This document shows, piece after piece, positions 8,199 through 16,763 of a stretch of 64,000 bases of DNA (positions are counted from its first letter, which is position 1; every line of letters begins with the position of its first letter). Origin of the DNA: Cyanobacteria bacterium SZAS-4 (GTDB lineage Bacteria > Cyanobacteriota > Vampirovibrionia > Obscuribacterales > Obscuribacteraceae). Both the position numbers and the translations under genes were made by a program. The notes beneath the pieces are model-generated. The model did no database searches and was not told the DNA's origin. It saw only the letters and a list, made by a program, of their open reading frames with translations. The stretch is from positions 124,001 to 188,000 of the forward strand of contig JAFEAT010000015.1 in assembly GCA_018266255.1 (NCBI GenBank), in the 5' to 3' direction.

Positions 8199-9821
8199 AT
8201 GACGCAGGTATACGTGACGACCGAAGCACGACCAGTAACTTCTATTTGGGCGCCACTACGCCGGCCGGTTTTTCGCGCATTGTGGTGTGCCAGCGTGGTC
8301 TCATCGGTCGGGCTGTGGATGCAAGACATTGCTCAATCATGGTTGATTACCTCACTCGCACCGTCACCAGTGATGGTATCACTCGTACAAACGGCGACGT
8401 ATCTTCCATTTTTTCTTTTGGCGATTCCGGCTGGTGCCATCGCAGATTTAGTCGATCGCAGAGTGGTGTTGCTGACCACAATATTGTGGATATTTCTTGC
8501 TGTAGTGGGATTGGGGCTGCTGACAATAACTGGCTCAATGACCGCATGGCTACTAATTGTCCTCATCTTCGTGTCAGGTTTAGGTTCAGCGATGAATTCG
8601 CCGGCATGGAACTCTTTGACACCTGAACTCGTGCCAAAGTCAGAATTGGAATCAGCTGTCGCACTCGGTGGTGCCGGCTTCAATTGCGCTCGTGGCATCG
8701 GCGCGGCGCTAGGTGGATTGCTAGTTTACAAGCTCGGTGCTGGTTGGGTTTTGCTCATCAACGCCATGCTAATGAGCTTGATGTGGACGGCTATCTTCCG
8801 CTGGAAGCGAGAGCCGGTCGTGAATGAAGTTCCGGAGCGTGTAATGGGTGCTATGCGCGCGGGCATCCGCTATGTGCGGCACGCAAAACCACTTCGCCAC
8901 GTGCTTATGCGCACCGGCGCTTTTGTTTTTAGCGCCAGTTGCCTCTGGGCACTTTTGCCGCTTCTGGCGCGGCAGGTGATGAGTCTAGATTCTACTCAAT
9001 ATGGATTGATCATTAGTATGTTTGGAATTGGCACCTTATCTGGTGCTACTGTTTTGCCAAAGTTTCGCACAAAAGTTTCGCTAGACGTTCTGGCTGCAAG
9101 CGGAACAGCTCTATTTGCCGCGGGAATGGCGAGCATGGCGCTCTTCAACTCTTTCTACATCGCTCTTGCATCTATGCTGATTGCGGGAATGGGCTGGATA
9201 TTTGCCTGCAACGCCATCAACTCAGCGATGCTCATGGCGTCACCGTCGTGGGTGCGCGCGCGTTCAGTCGCGATGTATTTGTTAGTCTTTCAAGGTGGCT
9301 TAGCATTTGGCAGTTTGTGCTGGGGCTTCGTTGCACAACGCTCTACGATGCAGTACGCAATGCTTGGTGCAAGTGCGGGGCTGCTGGTCAGCTTAGCCGT
9401 TGGACTGAAATACAAACTAACTGCAGTCGAAAAACTGGATATGCGATTGTCGGGTCCGTGGCCGAAAGTCGAGACAACAGTCATTCCGCATCCAGATCAC
9501 GGACCGGTCTTGATCACGATCGAGTATCGAGTAGATCAAGACGCAGTGCAGGAATTCTTCGATGCAATCGGACCGCTTGAAAAAAATCGACGCCGCAATG
9601 GTGCATTTCAATGGCACCTATTCATCGATTTAGCAGAGCCCGGCGTCTATGTCGAATCGTATTTTGTAGACACATGGGCGGAACATTTGCGCTTGCGAGA
9701 ACGTGCCACTCTCGATGATATTACAGTCGAAAAACGAGTATACGCCTGCCACAAAGGTGACGTCGAACCAAGGCAAAAACATATGGTAACAGAGCGACGA
9801 CGCAAAAAACCAAAGGAGTAA
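8199..9821 (+). CDS. MFS transporter (MFS_3/EntS-like) with C-terminal monooxygenase-like domain
   Basis: This 540-residue protein is a major facilitator exporter of the MFS_3/EntS-like group. The first ~410 residues hold about 12 hydrophobic helices, with the family features FRALWCASVVSSVGLWMQD near the N-terminus and RARSVAMYLLVFQGG in the second half. From about residue 430 a soluble domain follows (LITIEYRVDQDAVQEFFDAI, then FQWHLFID and YFVDTWAEHLRL), similar to the small ABM/dimeric alpha-beta-barrel domain found at the end of many MFS_3 proteins. The substrate is unknown; relatives export siderophores or small organics. The dienelactone hydrolase begins 3 bases after the stop, so the two are co-transcribed and may act on the same class of compound. 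Confidence 0.9.
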   Translation: MTQVYVTTEARPVTSIWAPLRRPVFRALWCASVVSSVGLWMQDIAQSWLITSLAPSPVMVSLVQTATYLPFFLLAIPAGAIADLVDRRVVLLTTILWIFLAVVGLGLLTITGSMTAWLLIVLIFVSGLGSAMNSPAWNSLTPELVPKSELESAVALGGAGFNCARGIGAALGGLLVYKLGAGWVLLINAMLMSLMWTAIFRWKREPVVNEVPERVMGAMRAGIRYVRHAKPLRHVLMRTGAFVFSASCLWALLPLLARQVMSLDSTQYGLIISMFGIGTLSGATVLPKFRTKVSLDVLAASGTALFAAGMASMALFNSFYIALASMLIAGMGWIFACNAINSAMLMASPSWVRARSVAMYLLVFQGGLAFGSLCWGFVAQRSTMQYAMLGASAGLLVSLAVGLKYKLTAVEKLDMRLSGPWPKVETTVIPHPDHGPVLITIEYRVDQDAVQEFFDAIGPLEKNRRRNGAFQWHLFIDLAEPGVYVESYFVDTWAEHLRLRERATLDDITVEKRVYACHKGDVEPRQKHMVTERRRKKPKE

Positions 9822-9824
9822 AAC

Positions 9825-10595
9825 ATGGGAAGCACAGCAACGCTGCGAGAAAGAAATTTCAAACTAGATTTGAATCCAGGCTCACTGCCTGTGTTTTGCG
9901 CTGAACCAGACACAGACACGCGGCTGCCGGGACTGATCTTGATTCACGAAATTTTCGGCGTCAATGAACACATCCGCGATTTAGCTAGAAAGTTTGCGGA
10001 GCATGGACTGCGAGTTTACGCTCCAGATTTGTTGGCGCGCTCAGATTTATTTCCAGCCACTGAAGCCGAGCGAGAGAATTTAGATGTTATGCGTCAAGCA
10101 TGGATGTCGATAGAAGACAGTCAAATTATGGCTGACCTGGATGTCTTGTTCACGCACATTCAGTCTCAACTGAACATTAACGGAAAAACTGGCAGCATGG
10201 GATTCTGCATGGGTGGCGCGATATCGCTGCTGCTCGGGTGCCATGAACCGAAGTTGGCCTACGTCATCGATTTTTACGGTCGCATTCGTTATGGATTCAC
10301 ATCGAAAACAAAGCCGAAAGATCCAATCGACTATCTCGTTCCACTGAAGGCGCCCGTCCTGGGACTTTTCGCCGGTAAAGACGAATTGATTACAGCCGAA
10401 CACATTGAAGAATTCTCGCAGCGCTTGCAGCAGCTGGAAAAGTCGTATCAACTGAAGGTTTACGAGAATGCATCACACGCGTTTTTCAACGATCGTCGAC
10501 CACACTACGATCGCGAAGCAAGCGAAGATGCATTGCAACTCGTTCTTGCGTTTATCAAGAAAAATAGTAAAGAGGAACGACCCGGCCCAATGTGA
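9825..10595 (+). CDS. Dienelactone hydrolase family protein
   Basis: This is a 256-residue alpha/beta hydrolase with a cysteine nucleophile. The motif GFCMGGAISLL carries Cys in the G-x-C-x-G-G elbow, GKDELI supplies the acid residue, and NASHAFFNDRRPHYD the catalytic histidine, so the triad is complete. DLH family enzymes open lactones or hydrolyse small esters in aromatic-compound catabolism, although many members have other substrates. No other ring-cleavage gene is nearby, so a role tied to the upstream exporter is as likely. The ATG is preceded by AAAGGAG. A hairpin overlaps the stop codon. Confidence 0.9.
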   Translation: MGSTATLRERNFKLDLNPGSLPVFCAEPDTDTRLPGLILIHEIFGVNEHIRDLARKFAEHGLRVYAPDLLARSDLFPATEAERENLDVMRQAWMSIEDSQIMADLDVLFTHIQSQLNINGKTGSMGFCMGGAISLLLGCHEPKLAYVIDFYGRIRYGFTSKTKPKDPIDYLVPLKAPVLGLFAGKDELITAEHIEEFSQRLQQLEKSYQLKVYENASHAFFNDRRPHYDREASEDALQLVLAFIKKNSKEERPGPM

Positions 10596-10654
10596 ATCGT
10601 TCCTATTTGCCCTGGCAGGCTAAAGACATCCGAGCAGGATGTGACCTTTGCCAG
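10573..10654 (+). terminator. Two stem-loops at the end of the dienelactone hydrolase gene
   Basis: AGGAACGA (10573-10580) pairs with TCGTTCCT (10597-10604) across the stop codon. A second stem follows, CTGGCA (10612-10617) with TGCCAG (10649-10654), enclosing CATCC/GGATG. Neither is followed by a good T-run, so termination is only a possibility. Confidence 0.35.
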
Positions 10655-10911
10655 AATTGGTCCCTCAATCAATAGCCCATTATCGATTTCAGGATGTGTC
10701 GTGCAGCAAGCCTTCGAGCGATAGCCCAATATCGTTCTCAACTTGTGTGCATGTATCTATACAGCCGCTTCAAAATCTGGACATGAAATCCAGAAATATT
10801 TTTGAGCTACAATTGAGCCCATCACAGCGCACTCTTCTGGAGTGTTCAGAAGCAGACGTACTCCCTGCGCGAATCGAAAAAAGCCCCTGAGCGAATCGAA
10901 ACAAGCCGACA
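10655..10911. other. Non-coding stretch before the methyltransferase
   Basis: With the hairpin region it makes ~316 bases without a gene. The only structure I see is a 17-base imperfect direct repeat (GCGAATCGAAAAAAGCC at 10869 and GCGAATCGAAACAAGCC at 10891) spaced 22 bases apart, just upstream of the methyltransferase start. It could be a binding site for a regulator or simply a short duplication. Confidence 0.4.
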
Positions 10912-13245
10912 TTGAAAACTCGCGACAACTTTAGAATATTGAAACGCAGTGTAGAAGCAGCGCTATCGAGCTTGTCGCAAGATTCGAAATCACCACCAAA
11001 ATTCCCATCGCCCGAGTTTGTGACGTGCATAATTCTTGTTGCGTTGAAGATTCTGGAGGTGCGCAACCTTTTAGATAGATTGGGCGTTGAACCATCAAGC
11101 TTGAATTCAGAATCATTAAGCTTGAATCCAGAATCATCAACCGTAAACTCAGATCCATCAAGTTTAAACGCAGTCGCTGACCTTGCACAGCTCGTCAGAC
11201 ATCTGCATGTATCAACTAATTCGGTTTGCCCAGCTGAAATTCGAATTCCGCTAAATTTGGAACCGAATCTTAATCACTCAGTCATTTCGAAAGCGCTTAA
11301 GCACTTAAACCAAACACCATACGAGATCTGGTTGGATGATTTTGCGCTTGGATATGCCTATCAATTTCTTTCGATGGTTCTTCGAAAAAAAGCACAAGCA
11401 AATATCCAGACTGCTAACAAGAGCCTCTCGCAAGATGACTTGATCGCTTTCACCCAGCTTTATACGCCGGGCTGGGTAGTGGATTTCCTCGTTGCCAATT
11501 CCGTTCTTCCGCAGGTGCAAAAACCAAATTTCGCTCCCGAAGTTTACGAGAGCTGGAATCTATCGTCGACGAACAACGGCAAACTAAGTGTCGAGGACTG
11601 TAGCATCCTTGACCCTGCATGTGGTGCAGGCAATTTTCTTGTTCGGGCGTTTGACCTGGTGATCAACTTGCATCTAAGTGCGGGATGGTCGGCAGAACAA
11701 GCTGTTGCGATGGCATCCAGCAATATTTACGGCGCTGACATCGATCCTGCCGCATTGTGGATCACGTGTCTATCGTTGTTGGTCAAGTCGTTCCAGTATT
11801 CGACTAAAGTTCCTACCAATAACTTTAGAGTGAACAAAGCCAATCACATAAATGTAGGTGCCTCGGAAGATCCGGACACCCTACTCGGCAGCCTTGCTCG
11901 AACATTTCCTCAAAATCATGTTTTAGGGCGCACGTACTCAGTAGTCCTGATGAATCCGCCATACATCGGCAGAAAGCTGATGAGCAGACAATTGAAAGCG
12001 TCGCTGAAAGAAAATTACGCGAACAGTCACAGTGACATAAGTGCCGCTTTCATCGAACGATCAATGGAGTTATTGAACGATGGTGGCAGACTCGGCACGA
12101 TCACCCAAGCCTCAGTTTTGACTTTGCCAAGCTATGGAAATTTGCGCAAAAAACTTTTGAATGACGTCAGTCTTATTGCGTGTGCGGATGCCGGCACTGG
12201 CGTGTTTCCATTGCAAGGTGGTGACAAGGTAAACAGCGCGATTATTGTGATGGAGAACAGCCGACCAAGTGCGCGCGACTCGGCTTTCTTCGACTTAAGA
12301 ACTAGCAAGAATAAATGTGAACTCCTGATGGAGCAAACAAAATTGCTCAAGAATTCTGAGCCCGGCACTTACTTCTGCCACGATCAAAAAATCTTCTTGG
12401 AAGAACACGAAAGCGCGATTAAGTATGGGTGCCCGAGCATTATTCTGACAATGGCACGACAAGTACCGGCGCTAGCAGATGTCGCGGATATCCGCCAGGG
12501 ACTAGCCACCACAAACAACGAACGTTTCGTCAAAAAACGTGACGATGTTCCAACTGAATTAGTTGGCACGACGTGGATTCCATACGTAAAGGGAGCTGGC
12601 TCCGACCGTTGGTTTAGCCCCGTTGCTCACGTCGTGAACTGGGCAGACGATGGCAAAGAAATTAAAGACGCAGTGAGCACAGCGTATCCGTATTTGAAGG
12701 GAAACACAAAATGGGTAGTGAAGAATGAACAATTTTATTTCCGCCCAGGACTGTGCTTTTCATTCGTAAATACAGGAAACCTGGCGGTGAGAAAGCTGCC
12801 CGCAGGCTGCATCTTCGACGTTGGAGCATCTGCAGTCTTTGCCAACGACATTGCGGACGAGGATTTCCTCTTAGCGTATTTGAATTCATCATTTATAGCG
12901 GCCATTGCGACGTCGATCAATCCAACGATAAATTTTCAGGTCGGTGATGTAAAACGGCTGCCGATGTTTCCATTCAATCAAGCGCAGAAACAAGAACTCG
13001 CGGAAATCGCTCGTAAGTGCTTTCATATCAGCGAGGAAATACATCAAGGCGCACGTCAGACGGTAGTCCTCGCGGGATCAAAGTCGTTAGAACAAGGCCA
13101 TCAACCCCCATTGACTGAACAATTACGTGCTCTGGAAAATAGAATTGACGAACTCGTATTCAGCGCAGTTATTACCAGTTTTGATTTGAGTGCTGCTGAA
13201 CGATCCGAGATTGGTCGGTGGCTAACGCTGACAACCAAGAGGTAA
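10912..13245 (+). CDS. Eco57I/TaqI-type adenine-specific DNA methyltransferase
   Basis: This 777-residue protein has the S-adenosylmethionine motif ILDPACGAGNFL (Asp at about residue 234) and the catalytic NPPY at 348-351 in VVLMNPPYIGRK, so it is an N6-adenine methyltransferase of the gamma class. Residues ~470-700 resemble the TaqI-like specificity region (DVADIRQGLATTNNERF; IPYVKGAG; INPTINFQVGDVKRLP). The N-terminal ~190 residues show no PD-(D/E)xK nuclease motif I can find, so this is either a type IIG-like enzyme without a visible nuclease, part of a defence locus, or an orphan methylase. The start used is TTG at 10912, since there is no ATG before the conserved part. The next gene is on the same strand ~45-130 bases on. 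Confidence 0.85.
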   Translation: MKTRDNFRILKRSVEAALSSLSQDSKSPPKFPSPEFVTCIILVALKILEVRNLLDRLGVEPSSLNSESLSLNPESSTVNSDPSSLNAVADLAQLVRHLHVSTNSVCPAEIRIPLNLEPNLNHSVISKALKHLNQTPYEIWLDDFALGYAYQFLSMVLRKKAQANIQTANKSLSQDDLIAFTQLYTPGWVVDFLVANSVLPQVQKPNFAPEVYESWNLSSTNNGKLSVEDCSILDPACGAGNFLVRAFDLVINLHLSAGWSAEQAVAMASSNIYGADIDPAALWITCLSLLVKSFQYSTKVPTNNFRVNKANHINVGASEDPDTLLGSLARTFPQNHVLGRTYSVVLMNPPYIGRKLMSRQLKASLKENYANSHSDISAAFIERSMELLNDGGRLGTITQASVLTLPSYGNLRKKLLNDVSLIACADAGTGVFPLQGGDKVNSAIIVMENSRPSARDSAFFDLRTSKNKCELLMEQTKLLKNSEPGTYFCHDQKIFLEEHESAIKYGCPSIILTMARQVPALADVADIRQGLATTNNERFVKKRDDVPTELVGTTWIPYVKGAGSDRWFSPVAHVVNWADDGKEIKDAVSTAYPYLKGNTKWVVKNEQFYFRPGLCFSFVNTGNLAVRKLPAGCIFDVGASAVFANDIADEDFLLAYLNSSFIAAIATSINPTINFQVGDVKRLPMFPFNQAQKQELAEIARKCFHISEEIHQGARQTVVLAGSKSLEQGHQPPLTEQLRALENRIDELVFSAVITSFDLSAAERSEIGRWLTLTTKR
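11093..11173 (+). repeat. Coding 21-bp tandem repeat (3.8 copies)
   Basis: Within the methyltransferase N-terminal region four imperfect 21-base units lie head to tail (11093-11113, 11114-11134, 11135-11155, 11156-11173). Each encodes seven residues of the pattern S-S-L-N-S-E-S. The unit length is a multiple of three, so copy number can change without breaking the frame. Confidence 0.8.
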
Positions 13246-13289
13246 TACGGTATGGTCATTAGTAAGCACTGCCGATTCCAGGATTTCTG

Positions 13290-13373
13290 ATGAAAGGATT
13301 CGATAAGAAAAAGGAAAAAGGTTGAAAGCCGTGTCGTTCTCTGGAAGAGGACCAAGCCTTTTTTGATAATGGC
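13290..13373 (+). other. 5' part of the alpha-solenoid gene, interrupted by an in-frame TGA
   Basis: ATG at 13290 is preceded by AGGA at good spacing and encodes MKGFDKKKEKG, then TGA at 13323-13325. The same frame continues without another stop as KPCRSLEEDQAFFDNG directly into the body of the gene that begins at ATG 13374. The segment after the TGA looks like coding sequence for the same protein. A single base change (for example CGA to TGA) would account for the interruption. Confidence 0.55.
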
Positions 13374-14546
13374 ATGCGGCGGCTGCAATCAGAGGAATTG
13401 CGCGAATTTTCCGGCGCGCTGATTGCTGAGATGCTAGCGTTTAAACAACCGGTGGCATTGGCTACATATGCGCAGAGATGGCTTAAATTATTTCCTGAAG
13501 CTGAAGACGCTCCTGACGTAGCTGGAGAATTGTTGAGAGCATATCCCTCAGCAGATTCGATAAACACGGCCGTTTACTATCTAACCGCAGTCTCTAACTA
13601 CGACAACCTGTACACGATTTTCCGAGCGTGCCTCGACATAACATTCAATGAAAAACTGCATGGAACCATTGAACGATTGATAGAGCGTCAACCTGAAGCT
13701 GACGTTTGGGGACGAGTCTTATTCAAACCCGACATGAGTGCAAATGCGCACATTGAAAAACTTGTTCTTCGATGGTTACGACTGAACAAGAAAAATCCAG
13801 GTCTAGATGTAAGTTTAGTTGCGCTGTTTACATCGTCGCCATCAGTGCTCGATGCGATTTTAGAATGGATTGATACAGCTGGACGTAGCAAGCACATCGA
13901 TTTTGCGCTAGACCACCTGTATCGAAGTGCATCGAGAATCGATAAAACGTTGATGTCGAAAATCGCTGCTGCTGCAAGGCGTGCGTTAAAAGGCATACAT
14001 TGCAATGAATCAATCGCGTCTATTTACGCGACAATCGTCCGAGCTTCCGGCGAACAAAATGACATACAAGCTGCCAAAGCCTGGTATCAAACTCACCGCG
14101 GGGCAGAAAGAGCTTGGCCCATCCTAGCTGCAATTCTGCAAGTAAATGAAAGGAATCAGCGTGAAGCAGACGAATTTGCAGTGATGGAGGCAAAAGCTCT
14201 TTTACGGAATCTTCCGCTGGGCTCCATACCTGCTCTAGTTGGAGCCCTCGTAAAGGCTCATCCAGATGCAGAAAGCGTAGCCACGGCAAAAATTACCTAT
14301 AAACAAACCAAATTGATGTGGATTCTGGAGGTCCTGGTGGATGTAGCGTTTGACGCTGAAGTGAAACGCTTTGCATTGGGCGCACTTGAAGGGCTGAATG
14401 GTGCCGATTACGCACACAGGCTTCTTTCATCCCTATTGAGGGTTGACCCACAAAATGCTGACGTCGTCGAATTTGCAAACATGTGGATTGAAAAGAATCC
14501 ACTGCATAAGTCCGTTTCCGAAATCAAACTGCTTCTAGCAGCATAA
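13374..14546 (+). CDS. Alpha-helical repeat (solenoid) protein of unknown function
   Basis: The body encodes 390 residues of helical repeats built on a loose unit such as ELLRAYPSADSINTAVYYL, LIERQPEADVWGRVLF, LVKAHPDAESVATAKITY and LLRVDPQNADVVEFANMWI, with ~35-40 residues between most units. This is not a standard TPR or HEAT pattern, and I do not recognise the family. There is no signal peptide, so it is cytoplasmic. ATG at 13374 has no convincing ribosome site. Open frame continues upstream to a TGA at 13323, beyond which a good start exists, so the intact form is probably ~28 residues longer. It follows the DNA methyltransferase on the same strand and may be its partner. Confidence 0.7.
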   Translation: MRRLQSEELREFSGALIAEMLAFKQPVALATYAQRWLKLFPEAEDAPDVAGELLRAYPSADSINTAVYYLTAVSNYDNLYTIFRACLDITFNEKLHGTIERLIERQPEADVWGRVLFKPDMSANAHIEKLVLRWLRLNKKNPGLDVSLVALFTSSPSVLDAILEWIDTAGRSKHIDFALDHLYRSASRIDKTLMSKIAAAARRALKGIHCNESIASIYATIVRASGEQNDIQAAKAWYQTHRGAERAWPILAAILQVNERNQREADEFAVMEAKALLRNLPLGSIPALVGALVKAHPDAESVATAKITYKQTKLMWILEVLVDVAFDAEVKRFALGALEGLNGADYAHRLLSSLLRVDPQNADVVEFANMWIEKNPLHKSVSEIKLLLAA

Positions 14547-14746
14547 ATATTTTCAATGGTCACACCTTCGACATATTTTCGACGTAAAGTCCGAAAGTTG
14601 AAGTCCACACTTACTAGCTGACCAGAACCTCGGCATATCAATCAACGACCTAGTCGCGAATTCAAACTCTAACGGCCTTAGATTTTGGCGCCTCGATTAG
14701 TTCAGTTCGCCCGCCCTGCCCCTGATTCTATAAACAGAGAATTACT

Positions 14747-15370
14747 ATGAAAGCAAACTCCTGGAATTTTCCATGCATCGGAGCGCGACTACTTTTAGTC
14801 TCCTGCGCACTGATTGCGGTGCCTTGTTTCGCCGCCACCACAGTTTCACCAACTTCACACTCACACGACCCAGAGATCAATTACTCGCCAGTTGAGTATG
14901 AGACAGTACGCATGCTGACTGCAAGCGCCAACGGACCGATGCAAGTCGTCGCCGAAGACGAAACTACGAATGAAGGAAAGCAAATTGCGACCTCATTGCC
15001 AGTTACCGCGACACCGCCGATTGACATGACAGTTAAGAATGAAGTGCGGCGTCCTGATTTCATTCCAACGAGCGCATTCACAAATGAGGAGATGATTGCT
15101 CCATATCACGATACGGAAAGTGGTGCAGTGAGCGCAGCCTATACTCAGGAGTTACCGAAACGCATCAAGCTCAATCCGGCTGTAGTTCGACACTGGGCGG
15201 GCGCAAAAGTAGAACCTTGCTGGGTAAACACGGTGCCAGACTTAGAGCACCCTGGAACGTTTTCATTTTCGAGTGAAACCGAAGATGGTCCTAAAGGTTG
15301 GCTCCAACTGACGGGCGAACGCAGCGCCTGGGGACATCCAGAATATCGTTATTGGCTCGACCCGAGTTGA
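14747..15370 (+). CDS. Secreted protein of unknown function
   Basis: This 207-residue protein has a signal peptide (RLLLVSCALIAVPCFA, cleavage near AATT). The mature part begins with a Thr/Ser/Pro-rich stretch of ~110 residues and ends with a more ordered domain containing HWAGAKVEPCWVNTVPDLEH, FSFSSETEDGPKGWLQLTGE and a Trp/Tyr-rich end. No known family is recognised. Its 3' end overlaps the convergent PH-domain gene by 22 bases. Confidence 0.65.
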   Translation: MKANSWNFPCIGARLLLVSCALIAVPCFAATTVSPTSHSHDPEINYSPVEYETVRMLTASANGPMQVVAEDETTNEGKQIATSLPVTATPPIDMTVKNEVRRPDFIPTSAFTNEEMIAPYHDTESGAVSAAYTQELPKRIKLNPAVVRHWAGAKVEPCWVNTVPDLEHPGTFSFSSETEDGPKGWLQLTGERSAWGHPEYRYWLDPS

Positions 15371-15879
15371 TCGGTTAAAAGTGCTTTGCCACCTACGACT
15401 TCAACAAGATTATGAATGGGTGACAATTCAATCCGTCGTACTTGTTTTACTCCCAATCGACGCTCCTTAACAGTGGCATCTGCTTTGACTTTCGCGACTT
15501 GCAGTATGACTTTCTTATCTGTGCCAGCTATTTGACGCACCTCGTTTCTTGATGCAATTTCAAGCACACCTTCATCGCCAAGCTGAAGAAGTCGCCGATC
15601 GGTCAATGCACAAAAACCAAATTCGCGCCCTCTAAATCCTAAAATCATAACAACTGGTGCACATACAAACGCAAAAGCTACAACTAAAGCCGTAACTCGA
15701 AATAGATAAAAGGCGCACACCAGTAATGGCACAAGCAATGCCAAACCAAAACCAACCAAGTGTTTGACAGGGTTTCCTTTCAGAAAACAACGCCCAAACA
15801 AAAGAACGCGTTCGCCTGGCTCGAGATATTCGTGCACCACTCTTAGCGCATGATACTCTTCAGTTTCCGTCAGCAGCAC
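15349..15879 (-). CDS. Membrane protein with bacterial PH-like domain
   Basis: This 176-residue protein has the layout of small bacterial PH-domain membrane proteins. A short cytoplasmic N-terminus containing YLEPGERVLLFGRCF is followed by two adjacent membrane helices (HLVGFGLALLVPLLVCAFYL and ALVVAFAFVCAPVVMILGF). A C-terminal beta-rich domain begins with FGFCALTDRRLLQLGDEGV, where the TDRRL block is typical of bPH domains. The function is unknown; relatives are linked to envelope stress and membrane organisation. It overlaps the convergent secreted-protein gene by 22 bases. Confidence 0.7.
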   Translation of the reverse strand: MLLTETEEYHALRVVHEYLEPGERVLLFGRCFLKGNPVKHLVGFGLALLVPLLVCAFYLFRVTALVVAFAFVCAPVVMILGFRGREFGFCALTDRRLLQLGDEGVLEIASRNEVRQIAGTDKKVILQVAKVKADATVKERRLGVKQVRRIELSPIHNLVEVVGGKALLTDQLGSSQ

Positions 15880-16065
15880 GTCACAACACCCCCAAGTTGT
15901 CTCTGTCTACAATCTTACGTCCTACACACACATTCTTGCTAGGATAAAGAGAGTTGAGGTTTTGCTCCTAAAATTCGCATTTGAGGCAGCTCTAGTTGGC
16001 TTGATGCTATTGAGTTTCAAGAGAGAGTTTGCTCTCAAACTGCAGAGCAAGAATTAGCACACGTT

Positions 16066-16761
16066 ATGAGCCTGAAAACATCGAAAATGACTCGCAAAAA
16101 TCTAGCTTTACTCACATTAGCTTTCGCGATGTGCAATCTCATGGTGAGCGCAGCCAACGCCAAGCTTCAGCAAGGTGCCAACGTTGCTGAAATTCAATCG
16201 ATTCTTGGTCGGTATGCGACAGACACCAACAATGACGATGAAGACCCGCTTCGCACGCAAGATCCTAAGAATCGCTCACAAGCACTCGTGACATTGGGTT
16301 GGGAATTTTTGAAAGCTGGAGATAGGAGAACTGCTCTAAAACGATTTTTGCTAGCAACGAAGATGGATGAAACTAATGCTTCTGCATACTTCGGTGCTGC
16401 TTACGTTTGCAGTGTCGAAAACGCGCTGGACGAAGCGATCACGCTTTATCGAATAGCACTTACTTATGATAATAAATCCGCGAAAACTTACTCCAATTTA
16501 GCCAAGGCGCTTTTACTCAAAGACATGTTCTCGAACGAGGCACCGAAGCTGTTGGATATGGCAATCCAGATTGATCCCAATGATCCAGAAACTTACGTGA
16601 CGTACTCACGTTACTTTGCCGATAAAGATGACTGGAATGCAGCGGGTGCAAAAATGAATCAAGCGATCGCATTGGGACGCGAAGTAGAGTCAGGCACGAT
16701 TAAGGATTTCAAAAAACACGGCATTCAACTCAATCAACCGCCTCAACGTTCGGCTCCATAA
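16066..16761 (+). CDS. Secreted TPR protein
   Basis: This 231-residue protein has a signal peptide (KNLALLTLAFAMCNLMVSAA, cleavage near NAK) and about three tetratricopeptide repeats between residues 75 and 205 (ALVTLGWEFLKAGDRRTALK; AITLYRIALTYDNKSAKTYS; LLDMAIQIDPNDPETYVTYS). It heads an operon with the DUF4239-like membrane protein (2 bases away) and the beta-lactamase-like hydrolase. Upstream, GAGAG (16020s) and CTCTC (16030s) can form a short hairpin in the leader. Confidence 0.82.
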   Translation: MSLKTSKMTRKNLALLTLAFAMCNLMVSAANAKLQQGANVAEIQSILGRYATDTNNDDEDPLRTQDPKNRSQALVTLGWEFLKAGDRRTALKRFLLATKMDETNASAYFGAAYVCSVENALDEAITLYRIALTYDNKSAKTYSNLAKALLLKDMFSNEAPKLLDMAIQIDPNDPETYVTYSRYFADKDDWNAAGAKMNQAIALGREVESGTIKDFKKHGIQLNQPPQRSAP

Positions 16762-16763
16762 GC

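Noticed and set aside
8042..8626. 194-codon plus-strand ORF overlapping the MFS gene start
   Set aside because: It begins inside the dapL terminator region and its product has no protein-like pattern, whereas the MFS frame is clearly conserved.
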